From Adenanthera pavonina (taxonomy: Eukaryota; Streptophyta; Magnoliopsida; Fabales; Fabaceae), in assembly GCA_026686845.1 (NCBI GenBank), contig JAIVEN010000006.1, forward strand, positions 37,122,501-37,186,500: a stretch of DNA of 64,000 nt. The letters run 5' to 3'. Shown piece after piece: positions 46,408 through 59,829 of this stretch; the stretch's first letter is position 1; each line of letters begins with the position of its first letter. The position numbers were made by a program, and so were the translations under genes. The notes below the pieces were generated by a model. The model saw only the letters and a list, made by a program, of their open reading frames with translations. It was not told the origin of the DNA and did not search any database.

Positions 46408-46439
46408 TAATACGTGATCTAGGACTTTTTTAGCAATTA

Positions 46440-46960
46440 TAGGGAGCATATCATTCCCATAACGGTATTTGCTACAGACAACCTTGACCCACATAGCATC
46501 ACAATTATGCACCAACCCCTATCCTAATTTCATTAAGAGAGCCTGATTTTGTTGTTTGCCGTGGCGAATACCCAACCCTTCATGTGTCTTATCTTGACAA
46601 ACTCTCTCCCAACCTACAAGATGCATCTTCTTCATCTAACTTGAAGATTCCCATAGAAAACTTTGAGCACTTTTCTCAATCTCATCACAACTAGTTGGGA
46701 GTACCAAAGTCTGCATAGGATAGGGGAATGGAAGAAATCACAAAAGAAATAAGTGTGTTTCTTCCCACAAAACACAAAGACTGGGCCTTCTAACTACTTA
46801 ACCTACCTTTAACCTATCAACCACAAATTGATACCTCTCATAATGAAGAGGCATTCCCAAATATTTACCAAAATCACCAATTCTCAAAAACCCAAGAGCT
46901 TTACTAATTTGAGAGTTTGTGATTAAATCCTTATTCTTTAATTATATTTTTACCATACCT
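46440..46960 (-). pseudogene. LINE reverse-transcriptase C-terminal relic
   Basis: On the minus strand the frames read G-K-Y-L-G-M-P-L-H-Y, then V-M/P-M-Q-T-L, C-D-E-I-E-K, F-L-W-E, G-L-G-I-R and A-L-L-M-K-L-G. These follow, in order, the conserved stretch after the RT active site in plant L1 LINEs. Several stops and frameshifts are present. It is probably the same element as the RNase H relic at 43790-44364. Confidence 0.7.
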
Positions 46961-47252
46961 TTTTAACTAGAGTTTGTGATTACCACTTATTACCACACTT
47001 ATTCTCCAATTGACTAAATATATATATATATATATATTATAAATAATGCAAACATGTATATTGTGTCTAACAATAGCCTTGAGATAGGTGGATGGGGGTG
47101 TCTCTTGCCACCCTCCTTTTGACACGGTTTATAGATGATACAATATATTTTTTAAGAGTCATGTAGTCATGTATCTATATAGTTTTATCTTGTTTGGTAT
47201 CTTTTTTACTCATACTATGTAATTGTATGTTGGTAAAGATATTGTTTTTACC

Positions 47253-47864
47253 AATATTGTTAGAACCAGACAAGGCATTGAATCGGGCAAAGTATTAGTT
47301 CAAGATTTAATAGTTCAATCGTTATCTAACTGGGATTGAATTGGTAGTAATTAAAATAATATATTTTAAACAAATTATACAAGTTTAAAAAAATTTTATG
47401 GTTTAATTAAATTTTGCAAACTAAATAACAATGAAGTATTAATCTATTATTCACCACAAACAAATTATTAATAGATTTCATAACTTAATATTTAAATTTA
47501 AATAAGTTAATATTTATTCATAATTACATTTTGAATTCAAAATAGTCAACTAATAATTTATTATTATATTATTTGTTAAATAAATTTATAATTTTTTAAT
47601 AATTATATATCATAATAATATTTATATAATATTATAATATAAAAAGAAAAATATTTTGTACTAAAAACGATATTATTTTATAGTAAAAACTAAAAAACGT
47701 TTTAAAAAAAATTGAGACTGATTCAAATCAATTCATTACCATTTCACAACCGGTTCGCCCAGTTTCACCTGTTTCAAAACCTATTAATCGTACTCTATAA
47801 TCGAATCAGGCCTGATATCGGTTTCCAATTGAACCGGTCAGTCTGATCCAGTTTTGACAATATT
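47253..47864. mobile_element. Non-autonomous inverted-repeat DNA element
   Basis: The left end AATATTGTTAGAACCAGA and the right end, reverse-complemented AATATTGTCAAAACTGGA, match as terminal inverted repeats of about 18 bp. The interior is AT-rich with no gene. Related sequence, including GACCGGTCCTGTTTTGATAA, is seen at about 35310-36155. The superfamily is not certain. Confidence 0.5.
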
Positions 47865-47954
47865 AACTTTTATTGTATAATATTTAAATAAATAATAATA
47901 ATCTTATAGTTACATAATTATAAAAAAAATTTATTTTTAAATTTAAATATTAAA

Positions 47955-49130
47955 AAAATTATAAAAAAAAAGGATAGAGATGTCTCCTGGCCGGTGAGGC
48001 CCAGCACCCTACATATCGTCCTGTGCGTACTGCTTCTGTGGCAAAACGTGAGGTGTATTATTTTATTTTCTAAAGTTCAATCAGACTCTCTCTCTCTCTC
48101 TCATTCTCTCTCTCAGTTTTCTTCTTGTCCTTCTCAAACACTGTCGTTTTCTTCCCATTCTTACTACTATTTTCTTTAGACACCGGTTTCTTCTTTATTG
48201 GAACTCTGTCCAAATCAAAATCATCATTTCTAGCTAGGTGCATGTTATGGAGTCAAATACTGCTGATGCTTCTTGCATGCTGGGATGTCAGATGCATTTT
48301 ATTTTTTTTACCATAGATATTATACTTGCATTGGAGATCGCATAATTATATTTCAATTATATAAATGAAAATCATGATAGGTTAAATATATACTTTGCGA
48401 TTACAGAGCTTTTGCTCTCTTTTGTAGTCCTATCTAATTTAATCCCAATCAATCTGATTTTAATAAATTTTTTTATTAAAATAAAATAGATTTAAAATAT
48501 TAGATACTCAATCTTAAAAAAAAATTATGATAAAAAACACCCACAGGCCCTCCTAATAATAAGCCACATCAACAGGAATAGTAAGTTTTAAAAGATTAAC
48601 CCTCAAGTATATGTACTATGATGACAAGCTCGATCATACTAAGATATAGTTGCCACTGAAAACTTTGGAGTAGAAAATCCATAGCCAATTTCTAGTCGTG
48701 ATAAAGCACATCGAAGAATTTAAAGTACATGAAGTTGACACCATTAATGAATGGCAATTTCAAAATTAATTCATCACTCATTGGGTCATTCCCCTTGAAT
48801 TAATGATTTCTTGAGAGCTTTGTTTTTAATCCTTTCAAGCTTGGTCACACAAACAATCAACTCGAAATTGCAAGGTATGCTTTTCAACTATTGGTATAAT
48901 TAGCGAGAGCATGCCATTAATTATCAGACACACTATTGATCTATGACCATATTAAAAGTTTGTTAGATCAATATTTCAGGGTTAATCCCTTAAATAGTTT
49001 GCTCGTAAATCTCTTATAATATCAGTTAATTTTTTCTTAAAAAAATAATATACTGGAACAGTTTAATTCTAAATTTTGAAATTTTCAAATACTAAAAGAT
49101 CAATTATCAAAGCATAGAGGAATTTGTTTA
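47955..49130 (+). repeat. Local segmental duplication, second unit, copy 1
   Basis: The part 47960-48730 recurs at 52690-53400 (shared CGTCCTGTGCGTACT-like, AACGTGAGGTGTATTATTTT, TTCTTCTTTATTGGA and GTTATGGAGTCAAAT strings). The part 48340-48870 recurs in reverse orientation at 62160-62525, just upstream of MYB-C. The part 48830-49130 matches the 3290-4480 family. A (CT)n tract lies at 48082-48117. The open frames inside are not conserved between copies. Confidence 0.65.
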
Positions 49131-50039
49131 TTTTAAAAATTAATTAACAGTACAAAAACATGGTTTTCTTATGGCAGTTATTCTTTGTTCTGGTGATAGT
49201 TTTAATCGCGACAATAATCATGTTAAGCAATAGAAGCAGCTGCCACTGCATCAACTATTTTAGTGGCGGTTAGACAAAACCACCGAAATTGCTACTAAAG
49301 TTGTTGACGATACCTAGTTGGCTATATTAATTGCAGATTGTGTTCTCCAAACCATTGATAATGTGAATTAATGGAAATAATTTCTTTTCCAACTTTTGTC
49401 ATTGGCCCCAAAAAAATAATTTAATTTTATACCCTTACTCTATATATATTCCAATATATGTATATATTTTTCAATTTTTCATTTGTGGTGTTTTTTTTGT
49501 CTAATGTGTCATTTGGTTTTAGCGTGAATCCCAACTATATTTATCGCCTCTTGTCAAGCTTATTTTCTTAATCAATTTTATTGTTATTTACGTACGTAAT
49601 ATTATTTTTTATTAAAGTAAATAATTCACTTTGTCTAATTATTTATAAAAAAAACTTCCAATATTTTCTTTTCCAACTTTCTTAGCTCTCTGATAATCGC
49701 TTCTCTCTATTCTTCTCTAATCCTTCTTCATCTTCATATTCATTTGAAACGAATTCTCAAATTGGATTAATTATTGTTATCAAATTGTTACCAGGATAAA
49801 TTTACAATACATAATATCGATGTGTAATTTATTTATTTTTTCTTATAATTAATTTATAGCAGTAAGAGATATCAAATAAAAAGTATGAATCTGGTTTTGA
49901 AAAATTAAATAAAATAACAAAAGTTGAAAATTAATTCAATGTCAATTATGAAGGCTGATGTAAAGAGAGAGAGAGACTAGAAAAGTGGTCCTATAGATAG
50001 TCCCCTCCTTTTACTTTCACACCGCGAATTCAATAATCA
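49131..50039. other. Intergenic DNA, nothing firmly recognised
   Basis: Around 49180-49320 there are strings such as GTGGCGGTTAGACAAAACCACC that resemble CACTA subterminal repeats, but no CACTA end was found. The rest is AT-rich and empty. Confidence 0.4.
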
Positions 50040-51446
50040 ACAGCGAGCAGGATGCGTGGCCCAACCTCATTTGTAGATTTCATTTCATTACATCGTACGC
50101 ACAAAGAAGATTTTAATATCCTAAAAACTTTGTCGAGGTTGCAGCTGCTATATATATATATATATATATAGTATCCCACGTGTATGGTGGTCACTCTCTT
50201 AAATGATTTTCTTTTGTGTTTTTCTTTTTAATCCTTTTAAGCTTGCAGATCACACAAACAATCACTTTTAAATTTCAAGGTCTCCCCCCCCCCCCTCTCT
50301 CTAATTATTAACAAATGGTAAAATCGAAAGCATCCCATTGATGATCAGACGCACTATATATTGTTCTATTACAGGGTTAAAAGTTGGTCTGATAGGGTCA
50401 ATCCTTCAAATGTGGTATGCTTGTAATTATCATAATAGCAATATGAATATGGTTAAAATTATAATTATAAATAAACACCGGAACGCTCCAATTCTAAATC
50501 TTGAAATTTTCAAATGCTAAAAGATCAAAGTGCAGAATTTTTTTAATTTTTTTATGATAATTATATCATATTCGATACTATTACACTACTAACTAACTTA
50601 AATTTAAGCATTCTTGAACCCAAAATAAGAGGCATCTTTTATTTTTAAAGCTGAAAGTTACTTCATGGCCAATTAAAAAAAAATTGAAAGGTACTGTCAC
50701 ATTGTAAATTTTTTTTTTGGCCCATACTTGGATGTAAATTTAGTTTAAAGTTGAGGCAATTTTTTTGGTGAACCAATTTAAAGATGAGATAACAATCAAG
50801 ACTAAAAAAATTAAATACAAATTATCAAGTTCTTGATTTAAGTAGAAAGGTTAACGCGATATTTTTTTAGTTTAAACTTTAAAATTACAATCGCATTAAG
50901 TGGCAAGCTTTAATATCCTTTGTGTCCAGCGCCCAGCCCCATACGGTATGGTCTAAACTCAATAAATAGGTTCGTAGGTTCAAGTTTGGTTGGTTGAGCT
51001 AACCAACCAACTAACCAAAATGTTGAATTGACTGATAGGCTCAGTAATTAATGGGCGGTGGGTCCACAAAAGTTTAACAAATCCATCCAAAATCTTCATT
51101 GTGGCTGGATGTCCCCACAAAAGTTTAACAGATGCATCCAAAATCTTCATGTGGGATGTCTCCTCCGAAGGGACCGAAAACCTTTGTCATGATTTGAAAT
51201 TTTTTTTTTTAAATGAAAAGAGGAAGAATCAAAACAAAACAACAAACAAGGCAGAAAAGGAGAACCCTACGTTCTCTGATTATTTATATCCGCTAAAGGT
51301 CGACATCATATGGGAAGCTCAAGAAAAAAAAGAAAGCACAAAAATGGTAACGAAGACATGTGATCATTTCACGATAGACAAAATACAGAATGGTATTCTA
51401 GCCCTTTGTAACTAAATTGAAGCATTTCAGCAAATATTGATCTGAC

Positions 51447-51483
<37 letters not shown>

Positions 51484-51990
51484 AAGACAGGTTCAAATTG
51501 AAACTATAATATGATATGATATTATTGTTCTTATTTCACTAAATAAAATTAATTACATTAAATGGAAATTAAAGCAATAATGTCAGAAAATTAATAAATA
51601 AACAAATGAAGTTGTAATAAATTTGCTGATGAAACAATTCTCATTTGATCTATTTCACCTTGCCACTCCTCTTAGATGAGTATTGATCAGATTTATGTGC
51701 ATGAAAATAAAAATTATTATTATTATTTTTATTAACTTGAATGGCCTAAGGATTGGTCACATTTTTTATCAGATCGCTTGAATTTTTTTGTTAGCACCAT
51801 GGATATTTCTTAGCCAATTATAACTAAAAATCAAATTTAAGATAACATATTTAAGGAAATTCAACTATTTACAAATCATATCAAAGAGTTTGTTGATAAA
51901 TCACTTGTTATTTTGATAACACCAATCTATTTGTGAAATTGATTGCCTTCAATTAATATTCATAAGAATCATTAACTTACCATGGTATGA
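50040..51990 (+). repeat. Local segmental duplication, copy 2 of the 3290-4480 unit
   Basis: It carries the same landmarks in the same order as 3290-4480, including GGAACGCTCCAATTCTAAA, GGTGGGTCCACAAAA and TTTTGATAACACCAATCTA. It holds (TA)n tracts at 50149-50170 and a compound (CT)n(TA)n tract at 51446-51484. Open frames such as the one at 51101-51415 are absent from the other copy and are not supported as genes. Confidence 0.65.
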
Positions 51991-52689
51991 AATGAAAACA
52001 AAAATTTTACACCCATTTGCATCAAGATTTCCTTTCACTTAGATTGGGACAAACGGGACAAACACAAAATCAAACTTTTGATACTCATGCATCATTTATC
52101 CATGACATCAAATAATCTAAATATGGCTTCGGTTTATCTTTAAATGAGTCACTAGCTCATATAGACACTTTAAGATTGATTTTCACTATGATAGTATTGA
52201 AATTTAGAAAATCTAAAATATAAAAATTGTAACTCTATATTTTAACTTTTGAACACATTTTAAATTATCTTAATAAGAGTTTAGATGTGAGAGTTATGAT
52301 CAAATAACAATATATATAAAAACTTTTTAGTATTAACAATTTATAATATTTTTTTTCTGAATATTTTTAAATAAGTTTATAATATCATCAAACACTAAAA
52401 TGTATAAAATATATCAATATATTCATATTTATACTCAATTTAAAATTTAAATATAAATATTTTATTTATATAAAACAAATACATCATGTCTCCTGTCATC
52501 CCCTCCTGTCATGATTCTGCCGTAGTCCTAGTAGGAAAATTATTTCTTTATTTTTTGAATTTAAAAATTTTATATATCTATGTAATTTTATTTTATTTTA
52601 TATTTTTTTAATCATATTATGTAACTGTACAACCTCTGATAATATAATATTTAAATAAAAAATAAAATTTATGTAAAAATTATTTAATT
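51991..52689. other. AT-rich intergenic DNA, nothing recognised
   Basis: No gene, RNA or element boundary could be supported. Confidence 0.45.
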
Positions 52690-53400
52690 TTAAATTTAAA
52701 TATTAAAAAAAAAAGAATGACAAGACAGACATAGGCGGAGGAGACCAGCCCCCTAGATAGGCGTATCGTCCTGTGCATACTAGCTTCTGTGCCAAAACGT
52801 GAGGTGTATTATTTTATTTTCCAAAAGTCCAATAAATGTCTCTGTTCTATTCTTCTCCTTCTCAAACTCTGTCGTTTTCTTCTCTTTCTCACTACTATTT
52901 TTTCAGACCCTGGTTTCTTCTTTATTGGAGCTCTGTTCAAGAAAATCATCATTTCTAGCTGGGTGTTATGGAGTCAAATCCTGATGCTTCTTATTTTATT
53001 TTTTTACCATAGATATTATGCTTGCATTGGAGATCATATAATTATATTTTAATTATATAAATAAAAATCATGATACTTTAAATATATACTTTGTGATTAT
53101 AGAACTTTGTTCTCAAACTGTGATCATATTTAATTTAAATTAATTTAAAATTTAATAATTTTTTTATTAAAATAGAATAAATCTATAATACCGAATACTT
53201 AATTAAAAAAAATTATGATAAAAAACACCCAAAAACCCTTCTAATAATAAGTCACACCAGCAAGAATGGTAAGTTTAAAAAAAATAAATAACCCTCATGT
53301 TTATGTATTATGATGACAAGCTCGATCATACTAAGATATATATTGCCACCGAAAACTTTGGAGTAGAAAATCCATAGCTATTTTCTAGTCATGATAAATT
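52690..53400 (+). repeat. Local segmental duplication, second unit, copy 2
   Basis: Aligns with 47955-48730 with many small indels; the (CT)n tract of the first copy is shortened here. Non-coding. Confidence 0.65.
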
Positions 53401-53887
53401 TTGAAGTTTTATCTTATGTTAGGATGGAAAGAAAAATGGGGAAGCAAAAACTAGAGAAGAAAATCTGAAAAAAAAAATAAATAAATTTTTTCTTATTTGA
53501 ATAACAAGAGAAAATAAGAAAAAAAAAGTTGAGGAGAAAAAGAAGTATGGACTCATTTTTTTTTCAAAATTTTCACTTTATAAGTGAAGAGATTTAATTT
53601 GAATAGAAAAATAAGTGTAAGACTCATACATTTTTTCTCCAAAAGTTTTTTAAACCTTAGTTTTCTCCTATTTAACAAATTTAATTAATAAAGAAAATAT
53701 TTTCTTTTCATTTTTTCCTATCCTCATTTTCTCTTCTCATCCAAACAAAATATTAAAGACAAAATTATTAGAGGAACCTAATATAATATCCATCAATCTT
53801 CATAATTGAGATTGAATTAATTTTTCAATTTTTGTTTTTTTATTCAATTTTGCAAAACAAGATTCATACTTTCTATTTCACTTCTCC
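53401..53887. other. AT-rich intergenic DNA, nothing recognised
   Basis: Purine-rich on one side (53420-53540) and pyrimidine-rich on the other (53640-53750), so it could form a weak hairpin and may be a worn MITE. No gene is seen. Confidence 0.4.
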
Positions 53888-56606
53888 TACTACAACAAAT
53901 TGTTAAAAAAAAAATTATTGCACATTGATATATCTACTAAAACTTGTACCATTTGATATCAATAACCCACTTTGGGATTCACTTGAAATGGATATGAAGA
54001 TGAAGAATGATGAGAGAATAGAGAAGAGATAATCACGGAGCTAAGAAAGTAGAAAAAGAAAATATTGAAGTTTCTTTGAGATAAATACTGAAGTTATAAG
54101 ATCTTTGTTCATGGCCATAAGGTTTCATTCTATTAGTGCATAGTCCAAGTCTTAGGTTTCTTGGCCCTAGAAAACAATTGATCAATCGTCTTTTATTGAA
54201 GAAAATCAGCCGGATGTTAAAGCTTTCCATCACATATCATGTTGTCAGTGTGTCATCTCAAGTTCTTTGTATTATTCGTGTTAGAAAACAATTGCTTGAA
54301 CTTTGGTATTATTGAAAGATACCATAACACATTCACAAGAGATCCCTTAGAGATCACATCATTGTTATCACCATCCTCCTCCTTCACTTTGTAGCACGAT
54401 GCTTCACAGTTCGGATGCAACCCTTCGTTCTTATTCATTTATAATATATAGTCATTAGGGCAAGCATGTATCTTTTTATATCCTATACCCATTGGGCACA
54501 AGAATTTCTTCGCCTTACAGTTACGATCCGAAAGTTAATTACCATTCGGAAGCATCTCTTTCAACAACTCAAGCAACTTCATGAAACTTTTATCGCTCCA
54601 ACCATTTCTTGCTTTTAAGTTGACTAATCTCAACATGGCTAACAATCGTGTATATTTTGTACACCTAAGATATAAAGGCTTTTCTACATCATTGCACAAA
54701 TATACATGTGCTCGCTCAAAACTCTCTACTCTAATATCACGAATCATATCCTCTGTTTGATCACTCATATCCACATCAACTTCATTATCTGGGACATAGC
54801 AGATGTCCCTAATTCACCATGCCATATCCATTGTATATAATTCTTATTGTCCCCATTGCAAATTAGATAGTTTTTTATTTCTGCAACACTTAGTCATCTC
54901 AAATTTAAACATCTAACACAAGGACAATAAAACAATCATCTATTATGAGGAACATTGTTTCTTGCAAATTCTATAAAAACCGGTCCACCCTATTCTCATA
55001 TTCAGCATTTGTTTATCTAGCGTTTATCCAACTACGGTCCATGACAACCTAATCTAAATATTCATCAAACAACAAACCAAAACAAGCAAATGAATAGCTA
55101 TAATTAGTCTACTCATAATTAATCTAAATATTCATCAAACTTTCTATATAATCTAACTATAATTAAACAAATTAATTAATTTGTTGTTTGATGGATATAG
55201 GATCATTTGCAAAATTTCAGTTCGTGACAATCACAAAAGATAACTAGCTAGCTAGCTCCCAAAAATTGGAAGAAGAATCCTTGGGTTGAGATTTGAGAGG
55301 TTGGATTTGGATGCCCTTTCAAATCTCAACCTTCAAATAATTAGAAATTTCTATTTGTTCATGTAAACAGATACAATGATTAAGTATAAATTAAAATAAA
55401 TAATTAAGTATGTATATATATATAACAGCAAACAATTTTGTAATTAGCACACACATTCACTACATTTAATTTGACAGCACTAATTGTTTGGAATTTCCAT
55501 TAAGAATAATTTATATATAGCAACATTTAAACATGTCAAAATAAAAATTCAAAACATAACCAAGCAATTATAAAGACACTCATGCATGTGCTTGATATAA
55601 CTATATATAAAGGACAAAAGTATAGGAGTAATTTGCATGTACTGAAGTTGAGATGTATAATTGATAGCAGTAGCACCCTCTAGATACAGTGTGATAAGAG
55701 CTGAAAAACAAAAGAAGTAATTATATGAAACTGAAAATAACTCACTATTATAAACCTAGTATGAATCACACACAAAATGGAAGGATCCAAGAGAAAAATA
55801 TATTGATTATACTAAATTTAGTACACAAACGGTTCCATTAAAACTAGTTACAATTGAAAGTAACATAATGGAATTGATGAATAGAAGAATAGCACCAGTA
55901 AGAAAGTAAGAAGGAAAACAAATCCACGTCCAAAAAGACTATGGCCAAGCAGAAGAGAATGCTTAGAGAGAGGAGACTACAAACTTCTTCACACCTTCAT
56001 AATCATTTCCCCCTCTATTTTATTCAAGCTTTGAACTCAAGGAATTCGAGTATTTAAACTGTCTATGAGGCTCATATAGGATATGGTGTTTAGCTTTGCA
56101 CTCATGGAATTTTTGTCCCTCCAATTTGGGATACATTTCCTACCCATGGTTTATACTTAAAAGGGAAGCATAAATTGTTGTGGCTACACTATCACTCAAT
56201 TTGCATGGCTTGAATACTATGTAATGAAACAATTTTATCAAAATTTGTACTTAATTTCTTTATAAATAACTAGCAGAACATATCTAAAAAAAAGGTAAAT
56301 TACTTTGATTGAACCGATATAAAAAAACTAAAAATTTGAATCGGAAATTTATGACGGATTAAAAAATTTTTTGATGGATTTTAGCTTTATAATAGATTTT
56401 GTGACCGATCGTGTCTATCACATTTTAACTTATTGCAAATTTTTTACGATGGATTTTGTAAAATATTTGCAACGAATTTGTGAAATTCTGTTGCAAAATC
56501 TGTCACAAAAATTTTGTGATGGATTTTGGAATGGATTTGTGACAGATTTTGAAACGAAATTGTTTCTCTCATGAAATCCATCCCAAATTTCCAATTTTTT
56601 GTAGTG
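53888..56606 (-). mobile_element. Decayed CACTA (En/Spm) element with transposase relics
   Basis: The right end, reverse-complemented, reads CACTACAAAAAATTGG, a typical CACTA terminus. The left end TACTACAACAAATTG matches it with two changes. The region 56350-56590 is full of GATGGATTTTGTGAC-type subterminal repeats. TNP2-type transposase relics at 54030-55045 run on the minus strand. The 3-bp flanks do not match (TCC and AGT), so the left boundary is less certain. Confidence 0.6.
54030..55045 (-). pseudogene. TNP2-type CACTA transposase remnant
   Basis: Read on the minus strand from 55045, D-R-S-W-I-N and C-P-C-V-R-C mark the transposase-associated domain. Frame 54774-54535 follows with K-P-L-Y-L-R-C-T-K-Y-T and K-A-R-N-G-W-S-D-K-S-F. 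Then come F-L-C-P-M-G-I-G-Y and H-A-C-P-N-D, frame 54438-54253 with V-L-W-Y-L-S-I-I-P-K-F, and frame 54233-54033 with P-R-N-L-R-L-G-L-C-T. This is the known order of plant TNP2/Transposase_21 proteins. Stops and frameshifts break it, and the catalytic part beyond is missing. Confidence 0.8.
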
Positions 56607-56755
56607 AGTATTTTAGATATTTAAAATATATTTACCAAGGGAGACTGAATCAAATGATAAATAGGGATCTGACCCTAGTCATTGATATATTATTAACAGA
56701 AACCTTTTGAGATAATATTTGAATGGAAGAAAATTAGAGGGCGAATTTGATGCAC

Positions 56756-56789
<34 letters not shown>

Positions 56790-57590
56790 TTATCTATATA
56801 TGCATGTATATGGGTTCGTTTGGCGGTTCATGCAAAGGGTGGGGGCATGCATGACTTTAATATTGTGCACTTAATGAATAAACGATGTTGGTCCCCAATC
56901 ATGCAGTGCAATGTAACTTTTATTATTTGGACCACAAAAAAAAAAGACAAATACCGTTTACAACATCTTTTTTTTTTTGTGTACAAATGGGAGTCAAACG
57001 ACTCCATCAAGGAAAAAAAAAACTAGGATAAATAAAACCAAATAACAAAAAAACAAAAAGAAAAGAACTAAAAACCGTTTACACACCACAGCATCTTTGC
57101 ACAATTTTGTGGGCACACATTTTTTATACACCATATCCAAAAACACAAAACACGGAAAAAAAAGAAGAGGAAATGGTCACGACTTTTTATTTTTCATCCT
57201 TTTTTGTTTCATCCCTCCCTTTATTCAAAATATATTAATATCAATTATCAATATTAATGATGAAGATAAAATTTATAATAAATTATATTATTCACAGATT
57301 ATTTATAATTAGTGTGATTCAAATCCATGTAATGTATGGAAGATCCACCTAGCTATAAAAATTGTTTGCTATGCTTTTGTGCTAAGTATAAATAGAAGCA
57401 AAGTAACAATTCTTGGTTTCAAGGTTTCCTAGGATTTTGTACTAAAGTCACCCATTTTACTTTCTTTGTTTTTTTTTTCTTTTCTTCTTTTCCTTTCAGT
57501 GCTTCTAACATTATTTTCTGGACAAAAGGAAACATTTCTACTTTTACCTTCTGCTAAACCAGCAGTGTTCAATGCCCACCCTTGTCTCAT
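56607..57590. other. Intergenic DNA with a long CT microsatellite
   Basis: A (CT)n tract at 56759-56788 is followed by AT-rich DNA. No gene is seen. Confidence 0.5.
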
Positions 57591-57900
57591 TATTAATTAA
57601 TCTTAAGAATCAATTAATCAATATTAATTAACCTTAAGAATTAATTAATTAATATTATATTTTTCATGTCAGTTATTAACTAAACCGACATAAAAAATGT
57701 GTAATTATAAAATCACTTTATCTTCATTTTCTATCTCGATTGCTTGTTTAACTAATGAAAAAAATTAAATTTCTATGTTGCTTTCCAATATAGCCGATGT
57801 AAAAATTTAATAGAAATAATTTTATTTACAAAAAATCACCGGTCATTTTTCTATGTCGATTATTCATACAACCAACGTAAAAAAATGCGATATAGAATTG
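57591..57900. repeat. Repeat cluster resembling CACTA subterminal repeats
   Basis: Strings such as AACCGACATAAAAA, ATGTCGATTATTCATACAACC and TAGCCGATGTAAAAA recur in both orientations. This is the usual look of subterminal repeats of a CACTA-like element. No CACTA ends could be assigned. Confidence 0.4.
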
Positions 57901-58194
57901 CATTTTTATACTAATATTATTTACTTTGATAAAAGAATAATATTATGTAAATAAGAAAATAAGCTTGACAAGAGGAAATAAGTGCAATTGGCATTCACAA
58001 TAAAACCACAGGCACCTCAGAGATGGAACACCACTCAAATGTAAAGTTGAAAAAATGATGATGATAAGGGTGCAAAACTTAATTTTTGGGGCCCTATGGT
58101 AAAAATTGGAAAATTTTTCCCATCAATTCATGTAAACAGCGATTTGGAGAACACTGGGAAGAGAATATAGCCGCAACGATATATCATACAACAA

Positions 58195-58460
58195 TTTTAG
58201 CAGCAGTTTAACCATTGCTAAAATGCGTTTGGAAAAAGTATTCTAGAGCCGAAAAGCATTTCTGTATTGCCAAGACGCAGAAACTCAAAGCGGTGGAAAA
58301 AGCACTTTTTAACAGTGAAAAAACTTTTCCAAACACTCGTGGCAGTTTTTTACCACACTGACAGCCACTAAAATTGTTGATCAACATATTTTGGTGGCGG
58401 CAGCCTGTATTACTGAAGACAACTATTGGGGTGGTGATTGAGATCTTACAAATATACAAA
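58195..58460. repeat. Small inverted-repeat element, possible MITE
   Basis: GCGTTTGGAAAAAG at 58226 is matched in inverse orientation by CTTTTCCAAACACT at 58323, enclosing about 110 bp. It sits within a larger block containing TTTTAGCAGCAG and GCCACTAAAATTG. No coding content. Confidence 0.4.
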
Positions 58461-58489
58461 ATCGATCATAGTAATAAAAAGTCTCTGAA

Positions 58490-59829
58490 GTATTCTAGAA
58501 ATTGAATCTAAGAAAGATAGTAAATTTTTCAGTCTAAACTTTTAGTCGCAAACACAAGTGATAATCAAATTGAGAACCCAAATTAAAAAGTAAATAAATA
58601 GGAAACAAAACAATGTTGAGTTTGATTTTGTTCTAGAAGCATCAATGGATCAAAATTCATCTTATGGGATGATTAGATTCTACTCCTTAGTTAGACTCTA
58701 CATAATTATAGTGATTGTTGTTTCTAAAGCGTCATAATTACCTCTCGATCAATTAGTCCTTATTTAATTAGGATTTAATTTGCTCTCGCACAACTAAAGT
58801 TCTTAATTAAATCTTGAAAACTACAACTTATATCACCATGAATTCCTAATTCTATTTCTAAATTAGTTATTCAAGTTTATCTCTCTAGATTTATGCTCAC
58901 TCTTCACCTCTCAGTCCATAAAGTTTACCTGTTAATTAGATTTTATGGTGATTAAGCATAAAATCCACGTGAACGAATAAAAGAGACAAACATTATAAGG
59001 AAACAATTTAAATATAACTTGAAAAATAAATCCACAGTGTCAAAACTAAAGAAAGCAAATTCAATCCATCTCAGTCAGGCTATATCCCTACCCCTGATTA
59101 GAAAATTTAGTTACATATAGAAATATCAATCAAAACAAAACTAAAATCCCAAACTATCATAAGGGCAACAAGAAGAAAGAGTTTATAAAGGAAAATATAA
59201 CCTTGCTTCAATACTCCCCAGATCTTCTTGCTTTCTCTCTATAGTTTGCTTCTAACTATCCCAGATGTATTTGAACTGCGTTCTCTGGTCTCCGAGAGTG
59301 TTTCTAAATCTCCCTTTGTGTTTTTGTTGTGTCTCCTTTGATAATGAAAGACCAGAAACCCATAAAAGTCTAATAAATCGTGAAAAGGTGTAATCTTAAT
59401 TCAGTCTCTTGAATGGAGCCGGTGCCAAGTCCATATTAATTTCCTTCACTCGGCGCCAGCTCTGACTCGTCTTTCTTTTCAATTTGCAAGACCACCCAGC
59501 GCCGGTTGGGTTCCTTCATGGTTGACCCGGCTCCGAGTCCTCTCGTGATTAGTGGGGACCGGGTGCATGACTCTTACGTGTTTTGCTCCTACTTTTTAGC
59601 TCTATGTAGCTCAAAATCTTCATAAATATTCCTATGATACAAATGTATTTCAAGTTATGTAGAATCATGCTAAAAAGTGTCAAATCACAATATTCTAGGA
59701 TAAAAATAGATACAAAATATGAGTGTTTATAGGTATAAAATAGACACATAAAGTGGTTAAACTATAACTAAGCAAAAAATAATTACCAACAAAAACCATA
59801 TATTTTAGCGTCAATTTTTATAATAGAAA
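58490..59829. other. Unclassified repeat-like region with a GC-rich patch
   Basis: AT-rich sequence with a distinct GC-rich patch at 59410-59580 (strings such as CGGCGCCAGC and CAGCGCCGGTTGGG). The composition suggests part of a dispersed element rather than host intergenic DNA. No domain-bearing frame or matching ends were found. Confidence 0.3.

Noticed and set aside
47994..48316. Plus-strand frames that might encode a small secreted protein
   Set aside because: The frame contains a (CT)n microsatellite and is not conserved in the duplicate at 52690-53400.
51101..51415. 104-codon plus-strand frame
   Set aside because: It lies in a segmental repeat and is absent from the corresponding copy at 3290-4480.
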